Source: Branchiostoma lanceolatum
Taxonomy: Eukaryota; Chordata; Leptocardii; Amphioxiformes; Branchiostomatidae
Length of the DNA: 64,000 nucleotides
Reading direction: 5' to 3'
NCBI RefSeq assembly: GCF_035083965.1
Contig: NC_089723.1
Coordinates: 21,803,193-21,867,192 of the forward strand
This document shows positions 1-12,080 of this stretch, piece after piece. A program made the translations under genes and the position numbers. The notes beneath the pieces are model-generated. The model searched no databases, was not told where the DNA came from, and worked only from the letters and a program-made list of their open reading frames with translations. Position 1 is the stretch's first letter. Each line of letters opens with the position of its first letter.

Positions 1-2505
1 GGCGGTTCATACAAACACGCCTCTGTGCTGAGGTGGAACAAATACTAGTACCCAGAATGTATTCGCGGTGGTTTAACGCGGATTTCGTGGTAACGTTAAC
101 CTCTTCACCGCAAAGTTAAAACCACCGCGGTTTTTTTTCTCCCTATCGCAAATCAAATTCCCGCCAACTTAAATTCATTTCCACAGTGTAGTACAAATTA
201 CAACCTAGCATGTATAAAGTACTTTTCAAGAAAGAGAGACTTACCGATACCCCCGAAATCTCCACCACCACCGCTGCCGCCAGCGCATCGCTTAGACCGT
301 CCCAGCACGCCATCTAGCGATCGTCTGTAGAATAACATTTCTGGGTTACTTTTTCGCAAACCTTGTCAAACATGTTGAAACACGACTTTGGAAAGGCTCA
401 TAGCCACTGAACACGAACAATTCAACTATCTAGAATATATGATATCAATGAATTCTAGGATCTTCTAAGTTTTACCATTGGAATGACAAAGAAAAATAAG
501 TGTGTGGTGGCAAGAGATACCACTATAACACATGAAGACTGCTTTACTAATCTCAAACAAACCTTGAGAAAGAAATGCGATTTTAAAGTACCTCCGAACA
601 CATTTGATGGCGTCCAGATCCGACCGTGACACCGCACACAACACGTCGGTAACCAACAGCAAACCGACCACAAGTCCGCACAGTGCATTCATGCTGAAAT
701 ATCCCTGCGAATCTCTGAGGACGAAATGCCGTGAGGTGGAGATGATTTGGGTCATATAGAGGAGTTGACCGGATGTAGGAACACGTCACTGGTGTTCTTG
801 GAACAGCTGACTTACGGAGAAGCCTTGAGTGGGACTCCCCCTGGCGAAGCGCCAAGTCAGCACAGGTCATGACGTGAGAGGTCGCAGCGGTACTTGGCGA
901 TAACGCTGGATGTCATCTTTACTCCTAGGCAAATTCTTATTCCTGTGTGTCTTTTCACCTCCAGGAGACTGGATGGTGTTACCACTAAAAAAGTAATGTT
1001 TCAAAGAAATTTAAAGACGAAAAAAATTAGCTTAAGACAATGTGTTTTAAGCATGAGATCAGTTCTTTTTTTGCACTGTACCAGTCATCATGATTTTTCT
1101 TGCGCTGCTCAAACACGCGTCAGATATCCAACCATGCCTTGCGAAGGATACCGGATGTTGACACGGAAGTTAATCAGACCAGTAGCTGTGATCATGAGGT
1201 GTCACCTGTGTCGGTTTGTACTAGGTACACAGTGGTTAGACCCTGAGTCTCTGTGTATGATAATCAATTGTCGTTGCCCTTAAGTCACAATTAGAGTGAA
1301 ACTCGTTGCCACCAACAGGCCACAAAGTACAATTTCATCCTCATTAGATAGCTTTAATCAGCGCCTACAGTCAGATGTGCAAAGGCAAGTGTGTTAGTTC
1401 GTCCATTGTAATATATCCAGCTGCTGTCGTGCCGCGTGCCCGCGAAGCTAGGGTGTTACGCCGAATGCAGTTATACCGGCTATGCCTATGGAGATACAGA
1501 TATAAAATATGGGCCCCCGAATATCAGATGTAAACGCCGCACTTAAAGATAGAGAGAAAGATGTCGTTTCTATCTCAAACAACTTAAACCTCATATGCCC
1601 AAAGTGGCCAAAGGCCCGTTATTAACATTTTCTTTGTATAACTAAGGAGAACCTTCCATGGCCTGGTACCAGAGCACAGAACCCTACATTATACCAACCT
1701 CCTTGATTATACATATCGGTATCATCTGAGGTGGCAATATTCTTTTTGATTTTTGAAAAGTAGGGTGTCTGAGGAATATATTTTGATATGACAGCCATGT
1801 CCGTTGGTACACCTTGAGTTGAGTCCGCCAGGTCACAATCAGAAACGCATGCAGCGGAAGTGCTCTACTGCGCCACTTAGCGAATATTACAGTTATCGCA
1901 GTTTCATCAAGATCCTTTCATCCTGCCTACGTCTGCGAAATCAAAGGTCAACAGCTTGTCACTACTTGGAAAATGTCCTCTTACGTACAATCCGAGCAGA
2001 TTGGGCGGAGGCACGCGCAACTGGTAGGCTAGGCAGGGTTGGCTAACGGCCTCTACCGCACTGAGAAACTTCAGATCAGAAGCTGGATCGCAGTTTGTTT
2101 GTTTGATTAATAAGATCTCCAGTTACTTATGTGACTAGTCTCCTTAATAGTGTCGGGAGAGTGTGTGAGAGTGAGAAATTTGTTATGACGTTTCAGCACA
2201 TTGGGACACCGTTTTGTGTTTTTTGCAAACTGTTGTATACAAGTAGTCGTCGTGTTTTGCAAATCGTCAAGCAGATATTTGGTAAAGTTCATGAGGTGAT
2301 CATGATAGGCAAGGTTATCTTTTGAATAAAGATAAAGGAGGCGGTTGGAGAGCGTTACGATGGTTTCCTCCCAATATCTTCTTGGAGAGCAGTGTTTGCC
2401 ACGATAGACAATCCCTCTTCAGCGTGATAAAGAGAGACCAACAGAATATTTAGAAAAAAGATATACACACACAATATTTCAGCAATCATATGCTTTTCAC
2501 TGAGG
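1..2505. other. Intergenic sequence, no gene recognised
   Basis: No open frame here resembles a known family; the longest (894-1283, plus) has no recognisable domain and no splice context. Around 60-160 there is a tract with repeated 'accaccgcgg'-like words similar to the interior of the element at 47.8-48.5 kb. A dispersed repeat occupies 1342-1505 (separate entry). Confidence 0.5.
1342..1505 (+). repeat. Dispersed repeat family F, copy 1
   Basis: About 160 bp that recur at 6280-6425 and 62446-62575. Shared words are 'cagatgtgcaa', 'tcgttcagtgtaatat', 'gccgcgtgcc' with 'cgaagct', and 'gttacgccgaa'. No terminal inverted repeats are obvious and no coding frame is conserved. It is probably part of a larger interspersed element; class not determined. 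Confidence 0.6.
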
Positions 2506-2508
2506 GAT

Positions 2509-2820
2509 GTCCCCGTGGCTCAGCTGGTAGCAGCCACACAGATGAGCTTATGGTTCCAATTCGTTGGTAACTTGGAGACCCCGGTTCAAGTCCTGGAGTC
2601 AGGATATTTCGGTTGGGGCTGCATCCGTCTTTCGGTGGGGACGTAACATGAGGCCGGGGTCCCGTGTTCGAGGAGGTGCCTCAAACACGTTAAAGATGGA
2701 GGTCTTGCAGTCCCTCCCTGTAAAGATATATCGTTACTAAAACAGCAAGGAAATTTGCTGCACTATGTACAGCTAGTCACTCAGCGTATACAAGCCCTGA
2801 ACGAACGAACTAACGATGCT
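2509..2820 (+). mobile_element. tRNA-derived SINE
   Basis: Begins with a tRNA-like head: box A-like 'gtggctcagctggtagcag' and box B 'ggttcaagtcc' at about 2582-2593. It is followed by a body containing 'ctttcggtggggacgtaa' and 'caaacacgttaaag', words found again in the minus-strand SINE near 63.0-63.2 kb. The head does not fold into a clean tRNA cloverleaf and continues into non-tRNA sequence, so this is a SINE rather than a tRNA gene. Confidence 0.65.
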
Positions 2821-4229
2821 GGTCACTAGTCTGTATAACGCAAACTCCAGCTGTCCGGGGATTTCTGTCCCCTCCTCTTGGGCGGCAATGAGGTTTACAG
2901 GGCGGCAAGCCGTTACAGGAGCTTGATTGAATTCAGGCTAGCTTGTCACTACCTTGTAACAAACATTCCTAACTGTTTACTGAGATTATCTTCCCTATAT
3001 CTGCTTCGAGAGCACTATTTGCCAACGCTTCATCTCCCTAAGAACAAATGAACAACAGAAAATAACAAGAGGAAAATGTACTTAATTCTACCAGCTGACT
3101 AGATTACACTTCCAACAGCCACTGAAGGCGAGAGATTGTGCAGCACAGGACAAAAGAATAAACTGCCCGAAGAATATAACTAGAAGAAATACACATATTT
3201 CTGTTGACTAAATCATGCTTATAGCAACTCTTTGAATTGTCTAATCAGCCTCTGACAGCGAGAGACTGTGTAACACAGACCGATATCTCTGCAGCCTTTC
3301 AACACCTTGTGACAGGCGTTCCTAACTCTTTGAACTTTTCCTCTTTCCCCCTTAATTTATGTCTTCCCATGAGATCTGCCGTTATCTCGTCCGTATCGCA
3401 CGCACTTCGGGGAAATGTCTTAATGCAGCTGAGGCGGTACATCACGGAGACTTAATAAGAGTCGGCCCCGCCCTGCGGTTATCTCGCCATTCCGCCGGCA
3501 GAATTGACATTGACTCCATCATGAATACGTTAAGGCTCGTTTGCCGTGCGTCTGAGGGATTCCGCACACGAAACAAATCACGGCGAACCACGAACAGAGC
3601 GCCGAGGACGATTTGAAAACCCGCAACCAATTTTCCGCGTAGATCATTCCAGACAGGCGGAAAGAAACGTTGTTTGGAGTAAAACTGGGTCTTAAGAAGC
3701 GTAATTCACATTCATATTGATATGCAATTATAACACAGAAATTATATACCATAATGATTTCTGTGCTTCGCACCTCTTGGTTTGAAAATGATTATTCCCG
3801 TTTCAGTACACGAAACGATTACTTGCAAAATGTTGTTAACCTATTGGCGTATTTATGTATCTATGTATGTATTTATAAGTCTTTGGTGTAGTCCCTTCAG
3901 TTACAATAACTGATTTGCAATGGAGCCATCTACAGAATCACAACAAAACAGGATACGCATGGCATGCATGACGACATGCATTTAACAAAAGTCTGTATAT
4001 AACTTTTTACTGGCAATTTCTTTTCGTCAGTTCGTAAAAATCTTTTTTTTTGCTGAGGAAATTTTGGATATTTGTAATAGTTTTAGATCAGATATTTTAA
4101 TACCCCACACCACGTTGGCATAAAATCGACGAAGACATTTCGCGAGATCGCCAAATCCCCTCAACTCTGAAGCATCGCCTGATCCGTCTGCATATCACTT
4201 GAAACGTCCCGATGAGAAGGCATGTACTA
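2821..4229. other. Intergenic sequence, no gene recognised
   Basis: AT-rich sequence without a supported coding region. Small open frames near 3237-3773 overlap on both strands and show no family resemblance or splice structure. Confidence 0.45.
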
Positions 4230-4656
4230 TAAGGCCACACTGATTTGATATATGGATGACATTCTCTGGGTATACCAAATTAAAACTGAAGCGATCGTGC
4301 GAAAAAAAGTTGCCTTTACTATGAAATCTAAGTGATCAGGAAGGTTGAACAAATGACTGAACACATAGAGCATGGTATACCATACCAGACAAAAAAATAT
4401 CTTCCTCTTTGACTTTGGAAGACCTAGCTCATGGGCTCGGGATACATTTTTCATCTTAGTTGTGCTGATGCTCATGGCAAAGGATTACAATAGATCTAGA
4501 AAAAGAGGCATTCTACGACATTAGTGTACGTTTTCCGATATTTTTCTGCCGTATTTTCAAATTTTGCAGCGTGATGATAAATCATCTTTTTTTGGAAACG
4601 GACGAAATATGATGCGCACGTGGGTGTCATCCATATAATCAAGCCAGTCTGGCCTA
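4230..4656. mobile_element. MITE-B copy 1
   Basis: The left end 'taaggccacactgatttgat' and following 'atggatgaca' are mirrored at the right end by 'tgtcatccatataatcaag' and 'tctggcctaa'. Two more full copies (9206-9545 and 23750-24107) share these ends and a subterminal 'gatgcgc' motif with 'gtcatcca'. About 430 bp and no transposase frame, so it is non-autonomous. Confidence 0.75.
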
Positions 4657-5788
4657 ACAAGTACACAATGATCAAGTGGTGGTTAGAAGCGTGAAGGACT
4701 CAAACCAGCCGACATTTCACCGCGCCGCCCCACGATGTACACGTTGTACCGTCATGGACAATTGAGCGTCAGAGTCAATTGAGCAGAATCTATGTGTTCA
4801 TCTTCAACCTAGTGATTGCAGTCTCTGCGCTCGCTGGGTTGTTCTTCTAGATTTGTAGAGCAAGGTTATTCCAGTATGGATATTGTTGTCATACATGTAT
4901 ATATCGGAGCGAAGTTAGGCGAAGACCTCCAAGAAGAAACCTAACGTTTTGATATTCTATTTCGTATATTTAATTCCCGTGATAAGCAAAACCACTCTAT
5001 GGTAAAACAGAAGTCTGGGACAAGCATGTGACCTACAGCCATGAAGGGCTAGAGTTTTCGTAGAAAGAATTCAGTATCAGGATAGGAAATATAGTATATA
5101 TTCAACGTATTGTCCACCCAACCACTGTAGTCAGAAACACAATAAAGACACCAGGCTAAACATGTCAGTGTGTGAATGAATGATTGATAACATGAAGACT
5201 CAATAGAGAATTAATGACCATTTTAATGATATGATGATAATGGCAATAGTGGTTAAATGCAATAGACATCTAGTGGTCCTGTGACGTATCAGTGGTGTCA
5301 TGGTGTATTGCACTGTGTTATGGTGGTAAATGGAAGTATTTTACATTGTCTACAGTGCGTAATATAGGCTTCACATTTGTTTAAAGTACTAGTATGTTAA
5401 ATCAAGTGAGGCTTCAATGTAGGGTTATCTGTTGACAGGTGTCTCTCACCGTATCTGTTATTAAACTGTCATTACTATCATCAGAATAATGTATCTATGA
5501 TTCTCATATTCATTTATTCATCAGTCATTATCTCCTTTTTCTCATCTGTATCTACCTGTTTTTTTCGTACTGTCATAAAATATGATATGATAATTTGGCG
5601 TGCGTGCACATTGTTTCAAACAAAAGACATTCCAAGCGAGTGACACTACTATTATATTTTATGATAAGACAGTGAAAAATATACAGGGATCCAGAAGCTC
5701 TGTACTCTGTAGATTTCACGACACATTTTATTAGCGCCGCTTAGTACAGATCTATAACTTAACAAAACTACAAAAGCCATATAGATAC
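4657..5788. other. Intergenic sequence, nothing recognised
   Basis: No gene, RNA or clear repeat could be supported in this AT-rich stretch. Confidence 0.4.
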
Positions 5789-5796
5789 ATACACAG

Positions 5797-6271
5797 TAGG
5801 GGTGGGTACCGGTACATAAAATTCAGGTCCGGTCCAGGTCCAGGTCCAGAGGGTCAGGTCCAGGTCCGGACCTGTACCTCTACCTGATTATGGTAGTGTC
5901 GCAGTACATCATATTTTGGAGAGCGAGACACACGTAAAAGTCTCCAAACGTCATGTCTGGAACGATATAATTTCTTAGGTTTGCACTTTGTCTCAAAATT
6001 ATAACTATACTCTTCTCGCCGTCTGTTTAGTCATTCTTTAAGTGATTCTAGATATGATTCACAGCTAACGTCTTCGAAAACGACTCGTTAAATCTGCTGT
6101 TTTGTATTTTCTTAGACCAGTTATGTGGCCGCCTGCTGGTAGCCTGGTACTATGAATTTTCTAATCGGTCCATAGGCCGGTCCACTGATTTTTTACGGAC
6201 CGGTTTTTTTGGACCGGTCCATTAAGAAATACCGGTTTTGTACCGGTACACGGTACCGGTACCCACCCCTA
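5797..6271. mobile_element. hAT-type MITE with 8-bp target site duplication
   Basis: Starts 'taggggtgggtaccggtac' and ends with its inverse 'gtaccggtacccacccc' plus 'ta'. The flanks are an exact 8-bp direct repeat 'atacacag' at 5789-5796 and 6272-6279. An 8-bp duplication with short inverted ends is the signature of hAT-superfamily insertion (established knowledge). The interior holds a 'ccaggt' minisatellite and 'accggtcc' words and no transposase frame. It lies immediately beside repeat family F at 6280. Confidence 0.88.
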
Positions 6272-6279
6272 ATACACAG

Positions 6280-6425
6280 AGCTTACAGTTAGATGTGCAA
6301 AAGTTAGGTGTGAAAGGTCGTTCAGTGTAATATGTAAGCAACTGCTGCCGCGCCGCGTATCTGCGAAGCTGATATGTTACGCCGAAGGCCGGTCATACCG
6401 GATATAGAGATACAGCTACTAGAAA
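6280..6425 (+). repeat. Dispersed repeat family F, copy 2
   Basis: Matches 1342-1505 and 62446-62575 over 'cagttagatgtgcaaaag', 'gtcgttcagtgtaatat', 'gccgcgccgcgt' and 'gttacgccgaagg'. The hAT-type MITE sits at its left edge and may have inserted into this copy. Confidence 0.6.
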
Positions 6426-7164
6426 ACCATAACAAAATGCAGATACAGAAGACCATAGCAAAGTGAATTGATTTCATCGCGAAAATAAATACATGTATAT
6501 TTTACATGGCCACAAACTGACAAAGTGTACAAGGCGTTCCCGTCTACCACGCGCGCGTGTTGCACATGGATTATGCCCTTATTAATAATGAATGTTCAGC
6601 ATTATTCTTCTCATTTCCGGCTGGGTAGAATGAATTAGTAAGACTCGTGTGCGGCAAACGCCAGATAATTATGCCGGTGTTGCGAGCTGTGGCCAACAGC
6701 CAAGTGACAGTTATGATAACTCAACTGTTGCTACAGTTTCATGTAGGAAAGACGTCATACTTATAGCAACATCCTAAAAGTCGAATGTACTGTATATCTA
6801 TAGCTACAAAATGGGACATGATAATTACATTTTTGTACGTGTAAATAAAGACATATAGTATTGATGAATGATGACAGAGCAAGTAAATGGCTACAATGTA
6901 ACGTTAGCTGTAGAATGTGAAAAATGTTCACAACCCCACCCCTCCCCAACACACACACACACATTTACATGCAGATCATCATGTATTATTCACAAACCAT
7001 ACTATGGAGTGTTTTTATTTTAAAGTAACTGCTACACCACCATTATCAAACGCTTTGATATATCTTTGCGTTTTGTGGTCTAGTAGACTTTGTCCAATTA
7101 TTTGCCATGAACACCAACACTCGTCTCTGGAACTGAACTTCATAAACTGGTGTATAGACTACGT
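6426..7164. other. Intergenic sequence, nothing recognised
   Basis: No gene or repeat beyond a short 'ac' run near 6950 could be supported. Confidence 0.4.
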
Positions 7165-7626
7165 TTAACCAGTGCGATCGTTGCAAACTTTAGACAAAGC
7201 TAACACTTTAAAAGTACTCCATGTAAAATTCTTCTGATTTTCCTGGTATTTGAGCCACGCACGACTTAAGCTGATTACCTTCGGAGCTTCCGTAGGTACG
7301 GTTTTATCCGGTTTAGAGACTACGTTTATAATGACCAGTGCGCTTGTTTCACCTTTATTCGGAGATGACACTTTGAAAGTAATCCGCGTAACTTTCTCTT
7401 GATTCTCCAGGTATCTGAGCCGCACCTTAAACTGATTACCCTCCATAGGTACGGTTTTATCCGGTCTGGAGACTACATTTATAATAGCCAGTGTGCTTGT
7501 TTCAAACTTTATTCGGAACTGACACCTTAAAAGTAATCCCTGTAAATTTCTCTTGATTCTCCAGGTATCTGAGCCGCACCTTAAGCTGATTACCCTCCAT
7601 AGGTACGGTTTTATCCGCCTCATCAA
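7165..7626 (-). pseudogene. Decayed 51-codon tandem repeat, unknown protein
   Basis: A 153-bp unit is repeated about three times; the word 'ggtacggttttatccg' recurs at 7295, 7448 and 7602. On the minus strand the unit reads as a 51-residue repeat with the core 'DKTVPMEGNQFKVRLRYLEN', then 'TFKVSSPNKGETSALVIINV'. The first spacing is 153 (in frame) and the second is 154, so the frame is lost by one base between units. I do not recognise the domain; the alternation of short hydrophobic and charged stretches would suit a small beta-sandwich module, which is inference. It may be a gene fragment or a neutral tandem repeat. A MITE begins about 120 bp away. Confidence 0.5.
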
Positions 7627-7747
7627 TCATAGCTCAGCTGATCGGCACGGGGAAGACGTGACCCGAGGTCACAACAAAGACACTTCCGTTCTATTTGTCA
7701 GGTTCTATCACGCTATAGATTGCTTTGTCATTTTTTTCTTACACCTA

Positions 7748-7981
7748 TATTCGACTAGGGCGGCGACCTCGCCACGACCACGCTGAGAAAGAGCGCTCAA
7801 CGAATTTTGTGCATAAAAAAAATAAATTAATCTTTTACGCCTTGTGTGCTTTGTTGTTTTTCTGTCATACCGACATATTTCTTTATATTTTGCGTGATAT
7901 TCCAATTATGAAGTCAAAGGTTACACAGATCCAATGTAGGTCGCAGCGAGGTCGCAGTGTGATCGCCGTCTAGTGGAATGT
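7748..7981 (-). mobile_element. MITE-A copy 1 (minus orientation)
   Basis: About 235 bp. The left end contains 'actagggcggcgacc' and the right end 'cgatcgccgtctagtggaat'. The interior words 'gcgctcaacgaatttt', 'gatattccaattatgaag' and 'ggttacaca' are the reverse complements of the family core seen at 15320-15545. No coding capacity. Confidence 0.7.
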
Positions 7982-8415
7982 GCATGCATTAAGAATAATC
8001 AGTATTGATAGCACACACTGCAGCTTTGCCTTTTCATTAGCCCAAGTTCAAACAAATGCATTGATAAGGTGCATTTTGCAAGGTTTGTGTGTTTTGTTTT
8101 GTTTCAAACCATACTCAAGGATCATATCGGGTCTAGAAAATAATAGGTCATATAAATCTAATTTCGGTCGTTCAACAGTGGAGTTCGGTCTTAGCTTGTT
8201 CGGCAAGAGATTCTATTGGATAGTTTATTGGGTACACGCTGTAACATGTGTGCGCCTGTTAACCTTGTGCAGGGGACGCGTTAGAGCTAGATAAAATGCG
8301 ATAACCACTAATTATTAACGTCAAGCCGTCAGAGCTTTGACAGGACTATTTTTACATCTGTCCAGCTAATAGATAGAAAGGACCACGACATAACGTTTAC
8401 TCAGGAAGAATAAGG

Positions 8416-8627
8416 CTCCCATTTTATTAGACGACGCTCTTGCTGCGACCTCGCTGCGACCTAAATTGGATTTGTGTATCCCTTGACTTCATAATTAGAA
8501 TATGTAGAAGTATTAGTTAAAAGACGTAAAAAAAATCGTCCTTTATCTATGAAAATTTTTGAGCGATCTGTCAAATTTTAGGTCGCAGCGCAATCGCAGC
8601 GATGTCACCTCCCTAGCGGAATGGAGG
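8416..8627 (+). mobile_element. MITE-A copy 2
   Basis: Contains the family core in forward order: 'ggatttgtgtatcccttgac', 'cctttatctatgaaaat', 'gagcgatctgtcaaatt', 'ggtcgcagcg', ending 'ctagcggaatgg'. It abuts copy 3 in the opposite orientation, forming a back-to-back pair. Confidence 0.7.
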
Positions 8628-8659
8628 TGTAATGTACCAATTTCGGGAATATTTTCTTC

Positions 8660-8879
8660 TTTCACTACGGCGGCGACCCCGCTGCGATCGTTAAGCGCCG
8701 AAAATTTGACAGAGCGCTCAACGAATTTCATAGAACGAACGGATAGCTTTGTGTATTTTTTCATTCATATATACTTTTACATTTTGCATGATATTCCAAT
8801 TATAAAGTCAAGGGTTACACAAATACAAGTTAGGTCGCAGCGAGGGCGCAACGCGATCGCCGTCTAGTTGAATGGGGGG
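8660..8879 (-). mobile_element. MITE-A copy 3 (minus orientation)
   Basis: Reverse-oriented family member: 'ggcggcgaccccgctgcgat', 'gcgctcaacgaatttcatag', 'catgatattccaattata', 'gggttacac', and the end 'gatcgccgtctagttgaatg'. Together with copy 2 it makes a roughly 460-bp inverted pair. Confidence 0.7.
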
Positions 8880-9205
8880 CCTTAAGAAAAAGAGAGTGAA
8901 CACAGCATCAACATCAGTTTAATGCTATCTATCTCGCAACGTTTGCTGAATTTGTAAAAGATAGACATCCAGCATCTGGTCTACAGACACACAGATCCCA
9001 TCATGCAAGGAACCCACATGATATCAACTGTCCTCTGACTGTCGACCACTTGTAGAAGAATCCCTGCGACCCGGCGGATTAAAGGCTCGGGGTTCCCGCA
9101 CCTGTATAAGTCTGGCGGTATCACAGCTCATCTCACGGCTGAGCCCTGCACGATACGCCTTATCAGGGCTGTGTTTGATCTGCTCGGACGGGGAGATGCT
9201 CTTAC
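8880..9205. other. Intergenic sequence, nothing recognised
   Basis: No supported gene or repeat. Confidence 0.4.
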
Positions 9206-9545
9206 TAAGGCCGTACTGATTTGATCATATGGATGATATCCTATGGGCACCAAAAACTGATGCAAGCGTAAAACTGATCTTCTCACCAATATCATCATAG
9301 GCTACACCCGTATAGCACCACCAGGAGCAAAGTAGAGGGTGGGGATGGGGGTTGAGGTTCTTCTATAATTTTTGGAGACTTTTACTTATTCGTATCCGAT
9401 GTTTTTATTGCAATTAAAGGTATACCTGTGCTCATTTTTCAGCTTCTTTGTACGATTTACAATACGGTAGCAATCATGTCATTCTTAGATGGACGCAAAT
9501 TGATGCGCGCGGTAGTCATCCAAATATCAAGTCAGTGTGGCCTAA
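9206..9545. mobile_element. MITE-B copy 2
   Basis: Left end 'taaggccgtactgatttgat' then 'catatggatgatat'; right end 'tagtcatccaaatatcaag' then 'cagtgtggccta'. Same ends and the subterminal 'gatgcgcgc' as the copies at 4230 and 23750. About 340 bp, non-coding. Confidence 0.72.
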
Positions 9546-11900
9546 CTCAATTTTTGTATGGAATATAATGACCTAACCACGACCTGTGACACCACCACTT
9601 TCATAAAGGCGAGGTGCGAGCTCTGTCGGTCTAGTGGTTAGAGGTCCGGAGTTGCTAAAAAGGTAGGCCACCAGGCCTTTTTCTACGGGGAGGAGAGTCA
9701 GTCCACCGGAAGGAAGGTTAACGTTTCCCCCTCCGGCTAGCCAAACTCCCCTGGCAAATATTCGCCCTATAGCTAGCATAGTTAGTCTGGTAGAGACTAC
9801 TCAAAAGGGGCGCTGTCCTGAACTTAAGATTGTTCTACTGTACATTAAAAGGGCTTAGTACATGCGCATTGAACCAAATTGTACTTAGCGTCTGCCTTTC
9901 TTCTTGTTAAGACCAGTGTGACTATAACTTTCATCGACATACATTTCCAGAACATGCTACTCTCCTTATAAAATATGATTTATTTCCTCATTTTCCGTTA
10001 TCAACTTTAGGTTGATATCCTCAAGGACACGGAAGCTAAAAAAAAATATTGCAGTCTTGTATGCTGCCCCCCCCCCCCTAGTATGTGAAATGGTCCGTCC
10101 CAAAGGGTTTCGCAGGCGCAGAGGTTTTTATCAGGCGCTAAGCTGTGGCGAGGCGGCCTCACATTCGGGCGGTCTGGCGGCGCTTCCAGAGTAGTGATAG
10201 AGACCTTGGTACCTGTAGCGCCTCTGTCAGCTCCTGACGACAGCTGAGGACTAGCGGGCCGCGGACGGGATTTACCGGGGCGAGATATCGGGCTGATATC
10301 GCTTTCACCCGGGCTTGTTGGGTGGAGTTTGTAACTACAAGAACTCCTGTTACAACCGCTACAAGTGTCAGACGAACATAACCGCCAGCGGGCCCAACAA
10401 CCAGCTCTTCTGATCACAACCACCGACCTGGGAAGTTCTCGTTGTCTACGTTTTACCGAGTAAGTACTACTTTGCAGTTTCATAACAATTCTGCTTACGC
10501 TTTTTTTTTACACAGGGAATTCGGTAGCATGCGTCGCTGCCCATAAATTATGATGTATTTTTTAATCAAGCCTAGCTTTACCAGGACAAGGACAGACACA
10601 CAAATTGTTTGCACACATTAGATGTTTTATTTTAGTAAGCATTACTTTACAGTTTCATAACATTTATGCTTCCTCTTTATATGCATAGTGTGCCGTTTTT
10701 CTTGTACACATTACTACATCGCTGTACCCGTGAGCTGTGATGCATTTCTAATTAAGTTTCCCTTTACCCCGGCAAGGACAAATAAACAAATTGCTTTGCC
10801 TATGTTAAGTCCTTCTGCAACTGTAATTTTTCTCGGCAGCTCCCTGAAGGAAGTTTAACATCTTGTAATGGACGTCTTAGATGTACAACACGCTTCTTCT
10901 TTACACTATCGACTTATCTTTAAGACGTCTTGTGACCAGCATAACTAGACGGACGCACGCCTATTGCGATAGTTTAAAGGGAAATTGAAAGAACATCGCC
11001 TTCAGTGTAAAGCGGTTGTAGGATTGCAGACCGAGCCCCGGTCTCTATTGATCATAGTGTTGTAATTTCCGGGGATCACCTGTCCCATTCTACTCCGTGC
11101 TAATCATGGCCCACTCGCGGCTTTGTTGTGCGAGGCGCACAAAACAGGCAGCATGTGGCAACGATTCATTTTTCATGAGAACAATAATCGTCAGGCATGA
11201 TTATCGCCCATTGATGTTTCCCAGGGATCATAAAGAATTAATCAACAGTTGTTATCGTCCAAATGTGACCGTTCTTTTTAACAGTACGCAGCGGTTCGAA
11301 AGTAGAACTGTCTTGTTTTTACAGGCTTACTTCTTTCCTCGACATACAAGTGTTGGACTAGTGCAGGTAGACTTATGCAGTTATGCACACTGTTTCCTCA
11401 TACGATCTTCGTCATGAACTGTGTACATTTAGATTGGCCAAATCCATTTACTCACCTGTACAGCTCTACGGTTTGTTCTTTGACAGCTAGAACTGGAACA
11501 CGTATATTTTTCTATACAGCGTTGCTTTAAAGAAAACCTTTGTCAAGGATTGCATTGACTTCAAACAAGCTTGTAGATACGGATAGTAAGTTCTGCATTT
11601 GTCTGTATTAACTGACACCAGTCTTCTTTCAATACTTAGTATCTATTACACGTAGATCTTCCTACGGTGTGGCTTCAACGGACCTTTTGGCACGAATTGT
11701 ATAGATGTCTCAGATTAGGTCACTCTCTTTTCACTGACTGTTAGGTTGAAAGAAAACACATTGTGCCTTCGTGTTGTTTTATTTTCAAATCAATTTTTTT
11801 GTATAGAGTTTCATTTAAGGTCACTAGTCTCTTCTGAGTGTCTGTGACGTTGAAAAAAACAAACAATACTTGGCCTTGCCTTAACACGTAGCTTTATTAC
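9546..11900. other. Intergenic sequence upstream of SKOR
   Basis: No gene is supported. A tRNA-like 'tcggtctagtggttag' word near 9627 may be a SINE remnant. The frame 10007-10483 (minus) has no family resemblance. Promoter or 5' untranslated exons of SKOR could lie here but cannot be placed from sequence alone. Confidence 0.4.
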
Positions 11901-11975
11901 CGCGCGTGTGTGTGTGTGTGTTTGTGTGCGTGCGTGCGTGTGTGTGCGTGTGTGTGTGTGTGTTTGTGTGCGTGC

Positions 11976-12059
<84 letters not shown>

Positions 12060-12080
12060 CTGTGTGTGTGTGTGTGTTTG
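11901..12080 (+). repeat. (TG)n microsatellite
   Basis: About 180 bp of TG dinucleotides broken by 'tttg', 'cgtgcgtgcg' and 'actg'. It is followed at 12084-12150 by 'ataactcaagaatctctggg' and 'gatgatatttggtatg', words shared with 55031-55085, so both belong to one interspersed repeat that carries its own TG/TTTG tract. This repeat ends only about 90 bp before the SKOR start codon. Confidence 0.9.

Noticed and set aside
894..1283. 129-codon open frame on the plus strand
   Set aside because: No domain or conserved motif; no support beyond being open.
2509..2600. Possible functional tRNA gene
   Set aside because: Box A and B are present but the spacing and stems do not make a clean cloverleaf, and the sequence continues into a SINE body.
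10007..10483. 158-codon open frame on the minus strand
   Set aside because: No family resemblance, opposite-strand frames equally open, GC-rich local composition explains the lack of stops.
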